In this document: positions 8,324-15,686 of the stretch, piece by piece
How the letters are laid out: each line of letters begins with the position of its first letter
Numbering within the stretch: position 1 is the first letter of the stretch
Assembly: GCF_014646115.1 (NCBI RefSeq)
Contig: NZ_BMMV01000024.1
Coordinates: 1 to 64,000, forward strand
DNA length: 64,000 nt
DNA from: Streptomyces camponoticapitis
Lineage (GTDB): Bacteria; Actinomycetota; Actinomycetes; Streptomycetales; Streptomycetaceae
Direction: 5' to 3'
Translations under genes and position numbers: made by a program
The notes under the pieces: generated by a model
What the model saw: the letters and a program-made list of their open reading frames with translations, nothing else
Database searches by the model: none
Told to the model about the DNA's origin: nothing

Positions 8324-9202
8324 CTACGGCTTCAGGGCGACTCCGTAGAAGCTCTCCGCGTTGCCCCGCCAGAAAGCCTCCGCCTCCGTGGGCGACAGGC
8401 CGGACACGAGGTGGTCCGTGAGGTCCACGACGTCCGGGTATTCGAGGCGCTGGCGTGAGACCGGCCAGTCGCTTCCGAACATCACGTGGTCCGTACCGAA
8501 CGTGTTGAAGAGGAAATCGACGTACGGCTGGAAGTCGTCGGCGTGCCACACGGGGCCGACCTCGGTGAGCATGCCGGAGACCTTGCAGTACGTGGCGGGG
8601 CGTTCGGCGCAGCGGGCCATCCACGTACGCCATGATTCGTCCTCGTCCCACCGGTAGTGGGGCTTGGAGAGGTGGTCGATCACGACGGGCAGTTCCGGTA
8701 CGGCGTCGATCGCTTCGACGAGGGCCGGGAGGTGTTTGGGGCGGGTGAGTGCCTCGAAGCGGCGGCCGAGGTTGCTCAGCGTGCCGAGGCTGGTACGGAC
8801 CTCCGGCCGGGCCACCCACCTCGGGTCGTCCATGTCATGGATCATCGGCCGGACGGCGAGGAGGTTCTCGTCGGCGGCGAGGCCTTCGAGCGTGTCCGCG
8901 GCGTCCGGACGCGCGAGATCCGCCCACCCCGTCACGCCGAGGACGAACGGGGTGGATCGCGCGATGTCGAGAAGGGCCAGGGTCTCTTCGAGATTCGCCG
9001 CCGCCTGGACAGCCACCGTGCCGCCCACGTCGGTGGCCCTGACGTGCGGTTCCAGACGCTCGGGAGAGTGGTCCTCGCGCAGCACGCCTCTCGGCGGCAT
9101 CCATGGGAAGTGGCCACGGGAGATCTGGTCGAGGTTCCAGAAGTACTGGTGCGTGTCGAGCCGGGGGCTGACGGCCGGCCGGTCCTGGGTGCTGGCTGCC
9201 AT
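8324..9202 (-). CDS. Amidohydrolase 2 family protein (L-fuconolactonase-like)
   Basis: A 292-residue metal-dependent hydrolase of the amidohydrolase 2 family (COG3618). The start of the TIM barrel reads LDTHQYFWN, the place of the HxH metal motif, here DTHQYFW as in fuconolactonases. Further motifs are VVIDHLSKP (about 180), KVSGML and MFGSDWPV with the catalytic Asp (about 250). It may open a sugar lactone. The neighbouring desulfurase-like and aldo/keto reductase genes do not define a pathway. Confidence 0.8.
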   Translation of the reverse strand: MAASTQDRPAVSPRLDTHQYFWNLDQISRGHFPWMPPRGVLREDHSPERLEPHVRATDVGGTVAVQAAANLEETLALLDIARSTPFVLGVTGWADLARPDAADTLEGLAADENLLAVRPMIHDMDDPRWVARPEVRTSLGTLSNLGRRFEALTRPKHLPALVEAIDAVPELPVVIDHLSKPHYRWDEDESWRTWMARCAERPATYCKVSGMLTEVGPVWHADDFQPYVDFLFNTFGTDHVMFGSDWPVSRQRLEYPDVVDLTDHLVSGLSPTEAEAFWRGNAESFYGVALKP

Positions 9203-9312
9203 GACGGGCCGCCCTTTCCTTTACGTCGTTGTCCGCGCCCGGCGGACGGTCGGCGGTTCCCCGGCCGCTCTCCCCCGGCCCGTGGCCGCCGCCCCCGTCC
9301 CCCCGGGTGCGC

Positions 9313-9552
9313 TCATTGCTCGTAGGACTCGACCTCGGCGACCGGGCGGGGTTCGACCCGTCGCGGGTCCTCGCCGGCGTCCGCCCCGGCCCTCCGCCGC
9401 CGCAGCAGGTCCCAGCACTGGTCCAGCCGCTCCTCAAGCACCCGGAGCCGTGCGCGTTCCTCCGTGGCGAGGCCCTTGCCGGGGGCCTGGTCACGGAGTC
9501 GGCGTTCCTCCGCGACCAGCATGTCGATCGTCTGCAGAATGTCGTCGGCCAT
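9313..9552 (-). CDS. DUF2630 family protein
   Basis: A 79-residue charged protein matching DUF2630: MADDILQTIDMLVAEERRLR followed by a long helix with ARLRVLEERLDQCWDLLRRRRA, then a disordered acidic tail. The helices suggest a short coiled coil. The function of the family is unknown. The ATG at 9552 is preferred over the adjacent GTG at 9555 because GGAGG ends five bases upstream. That ribosome-binding site lies in the first of three 18-base repeats. Confidence 0.75.
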   Translation of the reverse strand: MADDILQTIDMLVAEERRLRDQAPGKGLATEERARLRVLEERLDQCWDLLRRRRAGADAGEDPRRVEPRPVAEVESYEQ

Positions 9553-9558
9553 CACTAC

Positions 9559-9612
9559 CTCCGTGGGTGTCCGAGCCTCGGTGGGTGTCCGGACCTCCGT
9601 CGATGTCCGCCG
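9559..9612. repeat. Three tandem 18-bp repeats upstream of the DUF2630 gene
   Basis: Units CTCCGTGGGTGTCCGAGC (9559-9576), CTCGGTGGGTGTCCGGAC (9577-9594) and CTCCGTCGATGTCCGCCG (9595-9612) follow one another without gaps. On the coding (minus) strand two of them carry GGAG, one being the ribosome-binding site of DUF2630. The array fills the gap behind the aldo/keto reductase. Confidence 0.7.
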
Positions 9613-9616
9613 CCGC

Positions 9617-10471
9617 TCACAGCATCTCCAGCGGCACCGGGCCCCGGGCGGGCGGGAAAGCCCCGTCGAGGACGGTCAGGTCGTCGTCGGTCAGGTCGAG
9701 TGCGAGCGCGGCGTGGTTCTCGCGTACGTGCTCCGGCCGGCCCGCCCGGGGGATCGCGATCACGTCGCTCCGGCGGAGGACCCAGGCCAGGGCGACCTGT
9801 GCCGGCGTCGCCCGGTGGCCACGGGCCACGGTTTCGAGGATCGGGGCGGACAGCAGCCGCCCCTGCTCGACCGGTGAGTAGGCCATGACCGGGACGCCCC
9901 TCCCCTGGCATCCCGGCAGCAGGTCGTACTCGATTCCGCGCCGGGTCAGGTTGTAGAGGACCTGGTTGGTCGCCATCGCGTCGCCGCCCGTCACCTCCGC
10001 GAGATCCCGCAGGTCCGCCGGGTCGAAGTTGCTGACTCCCCAGTGGCGGATCTTGCCCGCGCGCCGCAGTTCCTCGAAGGCGGCGATCGTCTCCTCCAGC
10101 GGTACGGAGCCGCGCCAGTGCAGCAGATAGAGGTCGACGCGGTCGGTCCGCAGGCGCTTCAGACTGCGCTCGCACGCGTTGACGGCGTCCATCCGGCCGG
10201 CGTTGTACGGCAGCACCTTGGTCACCAGGAAGGCGTCGTCGCGGCGGCGGCCCGTGAGGGTCTCACCCAGCAGTTCCTCCGCGGCGCCCTGGCCGTACAT
10301 CTCGGCGGTGTCGACCACCGTCAAACCCAGATCGAGTCCCAGCAGCAGGGACTCCTTCTCGTCGGCGCGGCGCGACGGGTCCTGCGCCCAGCCCCACGTC
10401 CCCTGTCCCAGCACGGGAATGTCTTCTCCCGAGGGGAGCCGGACGGTGCGGACGTCCGGTGTCGGTCCCAT
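9617..10471 (-). CDS. Aldo/keto reductase
   Basis: A 284-residue NADPH-type aldo/keto reductase. The catalytic tetrad is visible: Asp in VVDTAEMYG, Tyr in the same segment (about residue 59), Lys in LVTKVLP and His in YLLHWRG. The C-terminal cofactor-binding part has VIAIPRAGRPEHVRENHAA, a variant of the usual IPKS phosphate-binding loop. GGAGG lies eight bases before the ATG. The carbonyl substrate cannot be inferred. It is divergent from the methyltransferase operon and its 3' end abuts the repeats before DUF2630. Confidence 0.85.
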   Translation of the reverse strand: MGPTPDVRTVRLPSGEDIPVLGQGTWGWAQDPSRRADEKESLLLGLDLGLTVVDTAEMYGQGAAEELLGETLTGRRRDDAFLVTKVLPYNAGRMDAVNACERSLKRLRTDRVDLYLLHWRGSVPLEETIAAFEELRRAGKIRHWGVSNFDPADLRDLAEVTGGDAMATNQVLYNLTRRGIEYDLLPGCQGRGVPVMAYSPVEQGRLLSAPILETVARGHRATPAQVALAWVLRRSDVIAIPRAGRPEHVRENHAALALDLTDDDLTVLDGAFPPARGPVPLEML

Positions 10472-10754
10472 CGCGGGCCCCTCCTCTCGGTCGAGCTCGG
10501 TCGAGCCGACCCGGTCCCCGCCTACTGCCCCCGTCTTCCGTCCTACCTCACCCGGGCGGGCAGGACGGTCGCATTTCAGCCACGCGGGCCGTTCGTCGTC
10601 CCGTACCCCTTCAAGGCTCTCACCAGGGCGCCGCCTGTCAACCGCGGCCTGCCGCGACCGGCACCCGTGGATCCGTCGGGTGGGGTGTCAAGTCCGGTCG
10701 GGACGAGGCCGGAGACCCGGAAGGCCGAGACACATCCTTCGAGAAGGCCGTCCC

Positions 10755-10784
10755 TTGCACCACGCAGTGGTCTAGACCTAGCGT
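10755..10784 (+). promoter_or_regulatory. Promoter with DasR-like (dre) operator before the methyltransferase/DUF1796/PIG-L operon
   Basis: TTGCAC (10755-10760), an 18-base spacer and TAGCGT (10779-10784) form a reasonable promoter about 44 bases before the GTG start. The spacer contains AGTGGTCTAGACC (10766-10778), which matches 13 positions of the DasR responsive element consensus (AGTGGTCTAGACCACT) as I recall it; the last three bases differ. DasR represses GlcNAc and chitin genes until glucosamine-6-phosphate accumulates. The rest of the 10472-10827 gap shows no gene. Confidence 0.6.
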
Positions 10785-10827
10785 GTGCCCCTTGCGGCAC
10801 GTCCGTTCCGTACAGAGGACCGATCCT

Positions 10828-11985
10828 GTGATCGACATCGTTGTTGTACTCCGCGCCGAAGACGCCGTACTCGACTTCCTGTCCGTTCTCGCCGACGGAG
10901 AGGCCGCCCTCGTCCTCGCCGATCACGGCCGGACTCTCGCCTTCCCTGCCGGGCGGAGCCGCGCCGAGCGGCTCGCCGACATCGCGCGTCACGTGCGTCC
11001 GGCCGACGACGGAGCCGGGTCGCCCGGTCCCGCCTCCCTGGCGGAGCTCGTACGCGAGGCCGTACTTGCGGTCGGCGGCGACCAGGCGGTCGTCTGGACC
11101 CACTCACCGGCCGACAACCGGCGCAGCCGGGGCAGGGTCGGCCGCGACACGGCGATCGGCTGTGCGGACCACGATGTGCGGCACGCCGTCGGCTACTCGC
11201 CGTTCCTCCAGGTGGTGAGCGACTTCGACCGTTCGCTGGACCGTGAACTGATCGCCACCAAGCTCGGCTTCGTGAACCGGGAATGCGAGCACCTGCTCAC
11301 GGCGGAGTCGGCGGAGTACGTCGTCCAGACGCCCCGCATCCCCGCCACCGAGCGTTTCTTCCACGCCGACGCCGACGAGCGCGAGCGGCTCTTCGCGCTG
11401 CTGGCGAGCCTGGACGACGAGGCCGCGTCCATCCCGGATCCCTGGGAGTTCGGCAGTTCCGCGTACGAGAAGGACCGGCTGGACGCCACGGCGGCCTGGG
11501 TGCTGGGCCATCGCGCCGAGACCGGCGACTCACTGGTCGAAGTGGGCGCGTGCGAGGGGGCCCTGACGCACCGTCTGGTCGCGGCCGGCGGCGCCGTACA
11601 TGCCACGGAGCCCAACCCGCTGTTCAGGACGCGTCTCACGGAGGCCGTGAGGGGCACCGGGAGTGTGCGGGTCTCCGCCGACGATCTCGCGGATCTCACC
11701 GGCGAGGGCCACCCGCGCGCCGGGGCCCACCTGCTCATCGAGATGCTCTACTACGGCCAGGAGCTCGCGCTGCTCGACCGGCTGCCCACCGATCACGTCT
11801 TCGTCGCCCTCGAACCGGACGCGATGGACGCCCGCGTACGGCCCTGGCTCTCGGCGTCGGCGACCTGGCAGGAGGTGGAGAGCGTCCGCCTCGTACCACC
11901 GCGCGTCGAAACCGTCTGCGCGGGCCGCGCCTATCTCATCAAACGCGGCAGCGACGGCCTTCTGCTGCGGCGCACCGCCGGCTGA
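10828..11985 (+). CDS. NodS-like SAM-dependent methyltransferase with an unassigned N-terminal domain
   Basis: A 385-residue protein in two parts. The C-terminal half (about 195-385) is a class I methyltransferase of the NodS/nodulation type: PWEFGSSAYEKDRLDATAAW, then the SAM loop SLVEVGACEGALTHRLVAAG, the acidic end of strand 2 in VHATEPNPLF, and LLIEMLYYG. The N-terminal 190 residues, with VWTHSPADNRRSRGRVGRD and TKLGFVNRECEHLL, are not recognised and could be a degenerate deacetylase-like fold. GTG at 10828 follows AGAGGA. First gene of an operon with DUF1796 and PIG-L; eight bases separate it from the next gene. Confidence 0.75.
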   Translation: MIDIVVVLRAEDAVLDFLSVLADGEAALVLADHGRTLAFPAGRSRAERLADIARHVRPADDGAGSPGPASLAELVREAVLAVGGDQAVVWTHSPADNRRSRGRVGRDTAIGCADHDVRHAVGYSPFLQVVSDFDRSLDRELIATKLGFVNRECEHLLTAESAEYVVQTPRIPATERFFHADADERERLFALLASLDDEAASIPDPWEFGSSAYEKDRLDATAAWVLGHRAETGDSLVEVGACEGALTHRLVAAGGAVHATEPNPLFRTRLTEAVRGTGSVRVSADDLADLTGEGHPRAGAHLLIEMLYYGQELALLDRLPTDHVFVALEPDAMDARVRPWLSASATWQEVESVRLVPPRVETVCAGRAYLIKRGSDGLLLRRTAG

Positions 11986-11993
11986 ACGCCGTC

Positions 11994-12725
11994 ATGACAC
12001 AGACGAGTCCGGCCGGGCCGGCCCGCGCGGTGCGCGGCGCAAAGGGCCCGGCCGCGCCGGCCGAAGCCGCCGCGTACGACGTGTGCGTGGGGCTCGGCTA
12101 CCACTGCGAATCGACCTACCAGCTGCGCCGGATCACCGGGAACGACTCCGCCCACTTCTTCGACTGGCTCGACCTCGACCTGGAGTCGGTGGTCGAGACC
12201 ATCACCGGCGACTTCGCCCATGTCCTGCGGCCGGGGATGGTCGAGCCGTTCAGCGACGGCCTCTGCGCGCTGGACCGCGGCTCGGACATCCGCTTCTTCC
12301 ACGACTTCCGGCCTGCCGACCCCGGACGCCCCCTCACCCAGGACGACATCGACGCCCAACTCGACGGTGTCAGAGCCAAGTTCGCCGCCCTCGCGGAACG
12401 CTGGCGGGCGCTCGCCGAGTCTCCGGCCCATGTGCTCTACGTCCACCACGACGCTTTCGACGAGTGCGCCGCGCGGGACCTGCGCCGGCTGCGTCACGTG
12501 ATCGCGACGGCGCACCCGGGACAGAGCTTCTCGCTGCTGTGGCTGCGCCGTACGCCGCCCGCCGACGCCGGTGACCTCCCGCCGGGAATCGCCTGGGGGA
12601 CGGTGGCGGCCGCCCCGGCCCGCTGGGAGGGCGACGACGCCCAGTGGGACGAGGTGTTCAGCGCCGTACAGATGTCACCCGATCCTCTTTGGCCCACCCC
12701 ACAACCGAGGAGACACCCCGCATGA
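11994..12725 (+). CDS. DUF1796 family putative papain-like cysteine peptidase
   Basis: A 243-residue protein resembling DUF1796. The family signature is present as CVGLGYHCESTYQLRR with the putative catalytic Cys, followed by HFFDWLDLDLESV; later comes VLYVHHDAFDE, which could supply the His. The first 20 residues are low-complexity and probably disordered. The biochemical activity of the family is not established; members occur beside glycan and surface-polymer genes. The stop overlaps the PIG-L start in ATGA, so the two are translationally coupled. Confidence 0.7.
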   Translation: MTQTSPAGPARAVRGAKGPAAPAEAAAYDVCVGLGYHCESTYQLRRITGNDSAHFFDWLDLDLESVVETITGDFAHVLRPGMVEPFSDGLCALDRGSDIRFFHDFRPADPGRPLTQDDIDAQLDGVRAKFAALAERWRALAESPAHVLYVHHDAFDECAARDLRRLRHVIATAHPGQSFSLLWLRRTPPADAGDLPPGIAWGTVAAAPARWEGDDAQWDEVFSAVQMSPDPLWPTPQPRRHPA

Positions 12726-13474
12726 CTCCCCCACCACCCCCCACCGTGATCCTCTCCCCGCACTTCGACGACGCCGCGCTCTCACTCGCCGGTCTGATCC
12801 CCCAACTCCCCGGCCCGGTCACGGTCGTTACGGTGTACGGCGGCGAGCCCGCGTCCCACCACCCCGTCTCCTGGTGGGACAGCGTCTGCGGTTTCTCCAC
12901 CGCGCGGGAGGCATACCGTGCCCGCCGGGTGGAGGACGTCCGGGCCTGCGAACTCCTCGGGGTCGAGAGCGTCGTCCTGGACCATCCCGACGGCCCCTAC
13001 GGGGACGGGACGGAGCTCACCGGGATCGACAGCTGTCTTGCCGAACTGCCCCCGGAAGCAGTGCTGTTGGTACCCATCGGCACCAATCAGCCGGATCATG
13101 AGAAGGTCCGTGACCGTGCGCTGACGGTGGCCGGGAAGCTCGGCCGCGCGGTGCCGCTCATGTACGCCGACCTCCCCTACACCGGCCATCTGGACGAATG
13201 GGGATCCGCCGGCGCCGACCCCGCGCTGGGCCGCAGCCACCTGTACGGACTCGCCTACCAGGACATGACGAGCCGTCACACACTGCGCGTGGAGCACGAC
13301 CTCACACTGACGGACGAGCAATGGGCCCTGAAGCGTGAGGCGGTGCTCTGTTACGGCTCCCAACTCGCGCCGCTGGCCGCCGACCACGGCATGCTGCTGG
13401 CGCGCAACGGGCCGCTGCATGCCGAGCGTGTCTGGGCGGCCGAGCCCCGGGCCGGTGACATCGGGAACGGCTGA
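12722..13474 (+). CDS. PIG-L family deacetylase
   Basis: A 250-residue LmbE/PIG-L deacetylase. The zinc site is visible as SPHFDDAALS (His and Asp, about residues 13-16) with the third ligand in TNQPDHEKVRDRA. Family members remove acetyl groups from GlcNAc-containing substrates such as GlcNAc-PI, GlcNAc-inositol or antibiotic intermediates. No signal peptide is seen. It overlaps the DUF1796 stop by four bases. With the NodS-like methyltransferase two genes upstream, a deacetylate-then-N-methylate sequence on an amino sugar is plausible; this is inference. Confidence 0.85.
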   Translation: MTPPPPPTVILSPHFDDAALSLAGLIPQLPGPVTVVTVYGGEPASHHPVSWWDSVCGFSTAREAYRARRVEDVRACELLGVESVVLDHPDGPYGDGTELTGIDSCLAELPPEAVLLVPIGTNQPDHEKVRDRALTVAGKLGRAVPLMYADLPYTGHLDEWGSAGADPALGRSHLYGLAYQDMTSRHTLRVEHDLTLTDEQWALKREAVLCYGSQLAPLAADHGMLLARNGPLHAERVWAAEPRAGDIGNG

Positions 13475-13514
13475 CAGGCCGGCAAGGGAGGCGGCGAGTG
13501 GGCCGTCCGTCCGG

Positions 13515-14027
13515 TCAGCCCGCGGTGCCGGGGCGGGACGGCCACTCGCAGGGCGAGCCCATCGAGTCGCGGAGGACGGCGGAGATCTTGCCGAGCGTAC
13601 GCAGCTGGTCCGCGTCGATCGGATCGAGGACGAGCCGGCGGACGGCCTCCACATGCCCGGGCGCGGTGGCGACGACCTTGGCGTACCCGGCGTCGGTGAG
13701 GGTCGCGACCGTGACGCGGCCGTTCTCCGGCGAGGGGCTGCGGCGGACCCAGCCGCGCTTCTCCAGCGTGGACACCGCGTGGGACAGACGTGACAGGGAG
13801 CCGTGGGCCAGGACCGCGAGGTCACTCATGGGCAGGGTGCGCCCGGGCGCCTCGGAGAGGCCCGCCAGGACGAGATAGCCGAAGAAGCTGATCTTGGCGT
13901 CGCTCTGGAGCTGCGCGTCCAGCGCGCTGACCAGACCGAGGAGCATCCCGCTGAACGGCACCCACGACTCCAGCTCGGCCGCGGAGAGCCACGGCGTGTC
14001 ATCTGCCGGGGAGATCTCATCAGTCAT
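13515..14027 (-). CDS. MarR family transcriptional regulator
   Basis: A 170-residue MarR protein. The winged helix spans PMSDLAVLAHGSLSRLSHAVSTLEKRGW, with the recognition helix GSLSRLSHAVSTL and wing RSPSPENGRVTVATL. N- and C-terminal helices make the dimer interface. The gene is divergent from an NAD(P)H-dependent FMN reductase, the usual target arrangement for quinone- or electrophile-sensing MarR proteins. A -10 (TACGAT) seven bases before the ATG suggests a leaderless mRNA. No conserved Cys is apparent in the DNA-binding domain. Confidence 0.85.
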   Translation of the reverse strand: MTDEISPADDTPWLSAAELESWVPFSGMLLGLVSALDAQLQSDAKISFFGYLVLAGLSEAPGRTLPMSDLAVLAHGSLSRLSHAVSTLEKRGWVRRSPSPENGRVTVATLTDAGYAKVVATAPGHVEAVRRLVLDPIDADQLRTLGKISAVLRDSMGSPCEWPSRPGTAG

Positions 14028-14033
14028 GGGACC

Positions 14034-14101
14034 ATCGTAGCCGCTTGACTTGAGACTTCAAGCGTGAGCAGGATGGGCACAGTCAGTTGACATCTCAAGT
14101 C
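14034..14101. promoter_or_regulatory. Divergent promoters and MarR operators (MarR / FMN reductase)
   Basis: GACTTGAGA (14047-14055) and its exact reverse complement TCTCAAGTC (14093-14101) are 37 bases apart, and CTTGA/TCAAG (14044-14048/14058-14062) forms a second compact dyad. Minus strand: TTGAAG (14056-14061), 16 bases, TACGAT (14034-14039), start at the MarR ATG. Plus strand: TTGACT (14045-14050), 18 bases, CAGGAT (14069-14074) for the reductase. MarR binding would shut both promoters. Confidence 0.6.
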
Positions 14102-14112
14102 AGGAGCAACCC

Positions 14113-14679
14113 ATGACGTTGAAGATCGCGGTCATCCTGGGCAGCACCCGCCCGGGTCGTAACGGCGAGGCCGTCGCAAAGTGGGCCCAGGAGATCGCCG
14201 CCAAGCGGGGCGACGCGGAGTTCGAGCTCGTCGACATCGCGGACTTCAAGCTGCCGCACCTGGACGAGGCGATCCCGCCGTCCATGGGCCAGTACGCGAA
14301 CGCCCACACCCTGGCGTGGGCCGAGAAGATCGCCTCCTTCGACGGCTACCTCTTCGTTACTCCCGAGTACAACCACTCGACCTCCGGCGCCCTGAAGAAC
14401 GCCATCGACTTCCTCTACGGCGAGTGGAACAACAAGGCCGCCGGCTTCGTCAGCTACGGCAGCGTCGGCGGTACGCGTGCCGTCGAGCACCTGCGTCTGA
14501 TCATGTCCGAGCTCCAGGTGGCCACCGTGCGGGCGCAGGTCGCGCTCTCGCTCTTCACGGACTTCGAGAACTTCTCCTCCTTCAAGCCCGGCGACCACCA
14601 GACGGCGGCCCTGGACACCACGCTGGACCAGCTCGTCAGCTGGTCCAAGGCCCTCCAGACGGTCCGTACCGGCGCCTGA
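14113..14679 (+). CDS. NAD(P)H-dependent FMN reductase (flavodoxin fold)
   Basis: A 188-residue NADPH-dependent FMN reductase-like protein. The FMN phosphate loop is GSTRPGRNGEAVAKW (residues about 11-25), and the isoalloxazine-binding segment is TPEYNHSTSGALKNAID (about 78-94) followed by YGSVGG. Related enzymes reduce quinones, azo dyes or flavin. AGGAG lies before the ATG. It is divergent from a MarR regulator with shared operators. A decayed paralogue lies at 43355-43910. Confidence 0.85.
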   Translation: MTLKIAVILGSTRPGRNGEAVAKWAQEIAAKRGDAEFELVDIADFKLPHLDEAIPPSMGQYANAHTLAWAEKIASFDGYLFVTPEYNHSTSGALKNAIDFLYGEWNNKAAGFVSYGSVGGTRAVEHLRLIMSELQVATVRAQVALSLFTDFENFSSFKPGDHQTAALDTTLDQLVSWSKALQTVRTGA

Positions 14680-14699
14680 CGACGACGCCTCCCGGGACC

Positions 14700-14735
14700 G
14701 AGTCCGGCAGACCACCCCCATGGTCTGCCGGACTC
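14700..14735. terminator. Bidirectional hairpin terminator
   Basis: GAGTCCGGCAGACCA and TGGTCTGCCGGACTC form a perfect 15-bp stem with a CCCCCA loop, placed between the converging FMN reductase and NTF2-like genes. There is no T-run, as is common in this kind of genome. Confidence 0.8.
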
Positions 14736-14765
14736 GTCGCTGCCGCGGCGCTCGTCGGAGGCTCG

Positions 14766-15131
14766 TCAGGCACCCGGCAGCCGGTCGAGGAACCCGCTCA
14801 CCGAGCCGATCCGGCCGTCCTCGGCCAGAGTGATCACGTCGAAGCCCGCCGCGGGCGCCGAACCGTCTTCCCGGGAAACCAGGTCCCAGGTGAAGCGGAT
14901 CAGATTGTGGTGGGCGTCGGGAGTGCCCGTCAGCTTGAAGTCGAAGCCCGGGAACTGCTCGTGGGCGCCCCGGATCGCCGCCGTGATTCCGGCGTGCCCG
15001 GCGACCTCCGCCAGTGGGTCGGTGTAGGTGCCGTCCTCGGTGAAGGCGGCGGACACCGCCTTCTCCAGGTCCTCGTCGGCGGCGTTCCAGGCGGTGAAGT
15101 AGCGTGCGACAGCGTCGTTCGGAGTGGACAC
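14766..15131 (-). CDS. Nuclear transport factor 2 / SnoaL-like family protein
   Basis: A 121-residue SnoaL-like polyketide-cyclase-fold protein. The N-terminal helices carry ARYFTAWNAADEDLEKAV, followed by the typical FTEDGTYTDPLAEVAGHAGI and the curved sheet with FDFKLTG and IRFTWDLV. Such proteins are small isomerases, cyclases or hydrolases, or have no known activity. The GTG at 15131 follows AAAGGA with a good gap; an upstream extension to 15215 lacks similarity to the family. Confidence 0.75.
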   Translation of the reverse strand: MSTPNDAVARYFTAWNAADEDLEKAVSAAFTEDGTYTDPLAEVAGHAGITAAIRGAHEQFPGFDFKLTGTPDAHHNLIRFTWDLVSREDGSAPAAGFDVITLAEDGRIGSVSGFLDRLPGA

Positions 15132-15255
15132 GTGAGTTCCTTTCGTCGTCTGATCTCCACTCTTCCGCGGGGTCGCGGGACCGTCGATTACCCGCGAGGT
15201 AATGACGCCGACCACGGCAGAGTGATCATCGTCGGACGAGCGGTTCTACGATCGA

Positions 15256-15628
15256 GTGATGACGGTCACGTACGAGTGGCGGGGCGACGTGGACGGCGCC
15301 GCCCTCGACGCGCTGCACGCCGAGGGCTTCGGCGGTCCGCCCGCGCCCACCTCCGACCGGGTGGGTCTGCGCGTCGGAGGCCGGCCGCCTCGTCGGTTTC
15401 GTCAACGTCGCCTGGGACGGCGGAGCACACGCCTTTCTCCTGGACACGGTCGTCGCCCGGCACTGCCGGGGGCGCGGTGTCGGTACGGCGCTGGTCGTCC
15501 GGGCGACGGAAGGGGCCCGCGCCGCCGGGTGCGAGTGGCTGCACGTCGACTACGAGGAGCACCTGCACGCCTTCTACACCGGCGCCTGCGGCTTCCGGCC
15601 GACCCGGGCGGGTCTGATCGCGCTCTGA
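15256..15628 (+). pseudogene. Frameshifted GNAT family N-acetyltransferase
   Basis: The first 40 codons (MTVTYEWRGDVDGAALDALH onward) and the last 85 codons belong to one GNAT protein but lie in different frames. After about base 15360 the reading shifts by one to give WVCASEAGRLVGFVNVAW, the acetyl-CoA loop RHCRGRGVGTALV, and HVDYEEHLHAFYTGACGF, ending at 15628. About a dozen residues expected between the halves are also missing, suggesting an internal deletion rather than one sequencing error. A -10 (TACGAT) lies just before the start. Confidence 0.7.
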
Positions 15629-15686
15629 ACCGCCGCCGGCGCTCGGCCTTGCGCGGTGTGCCCGGACCGGCCGGCGGCGAGGCCGG

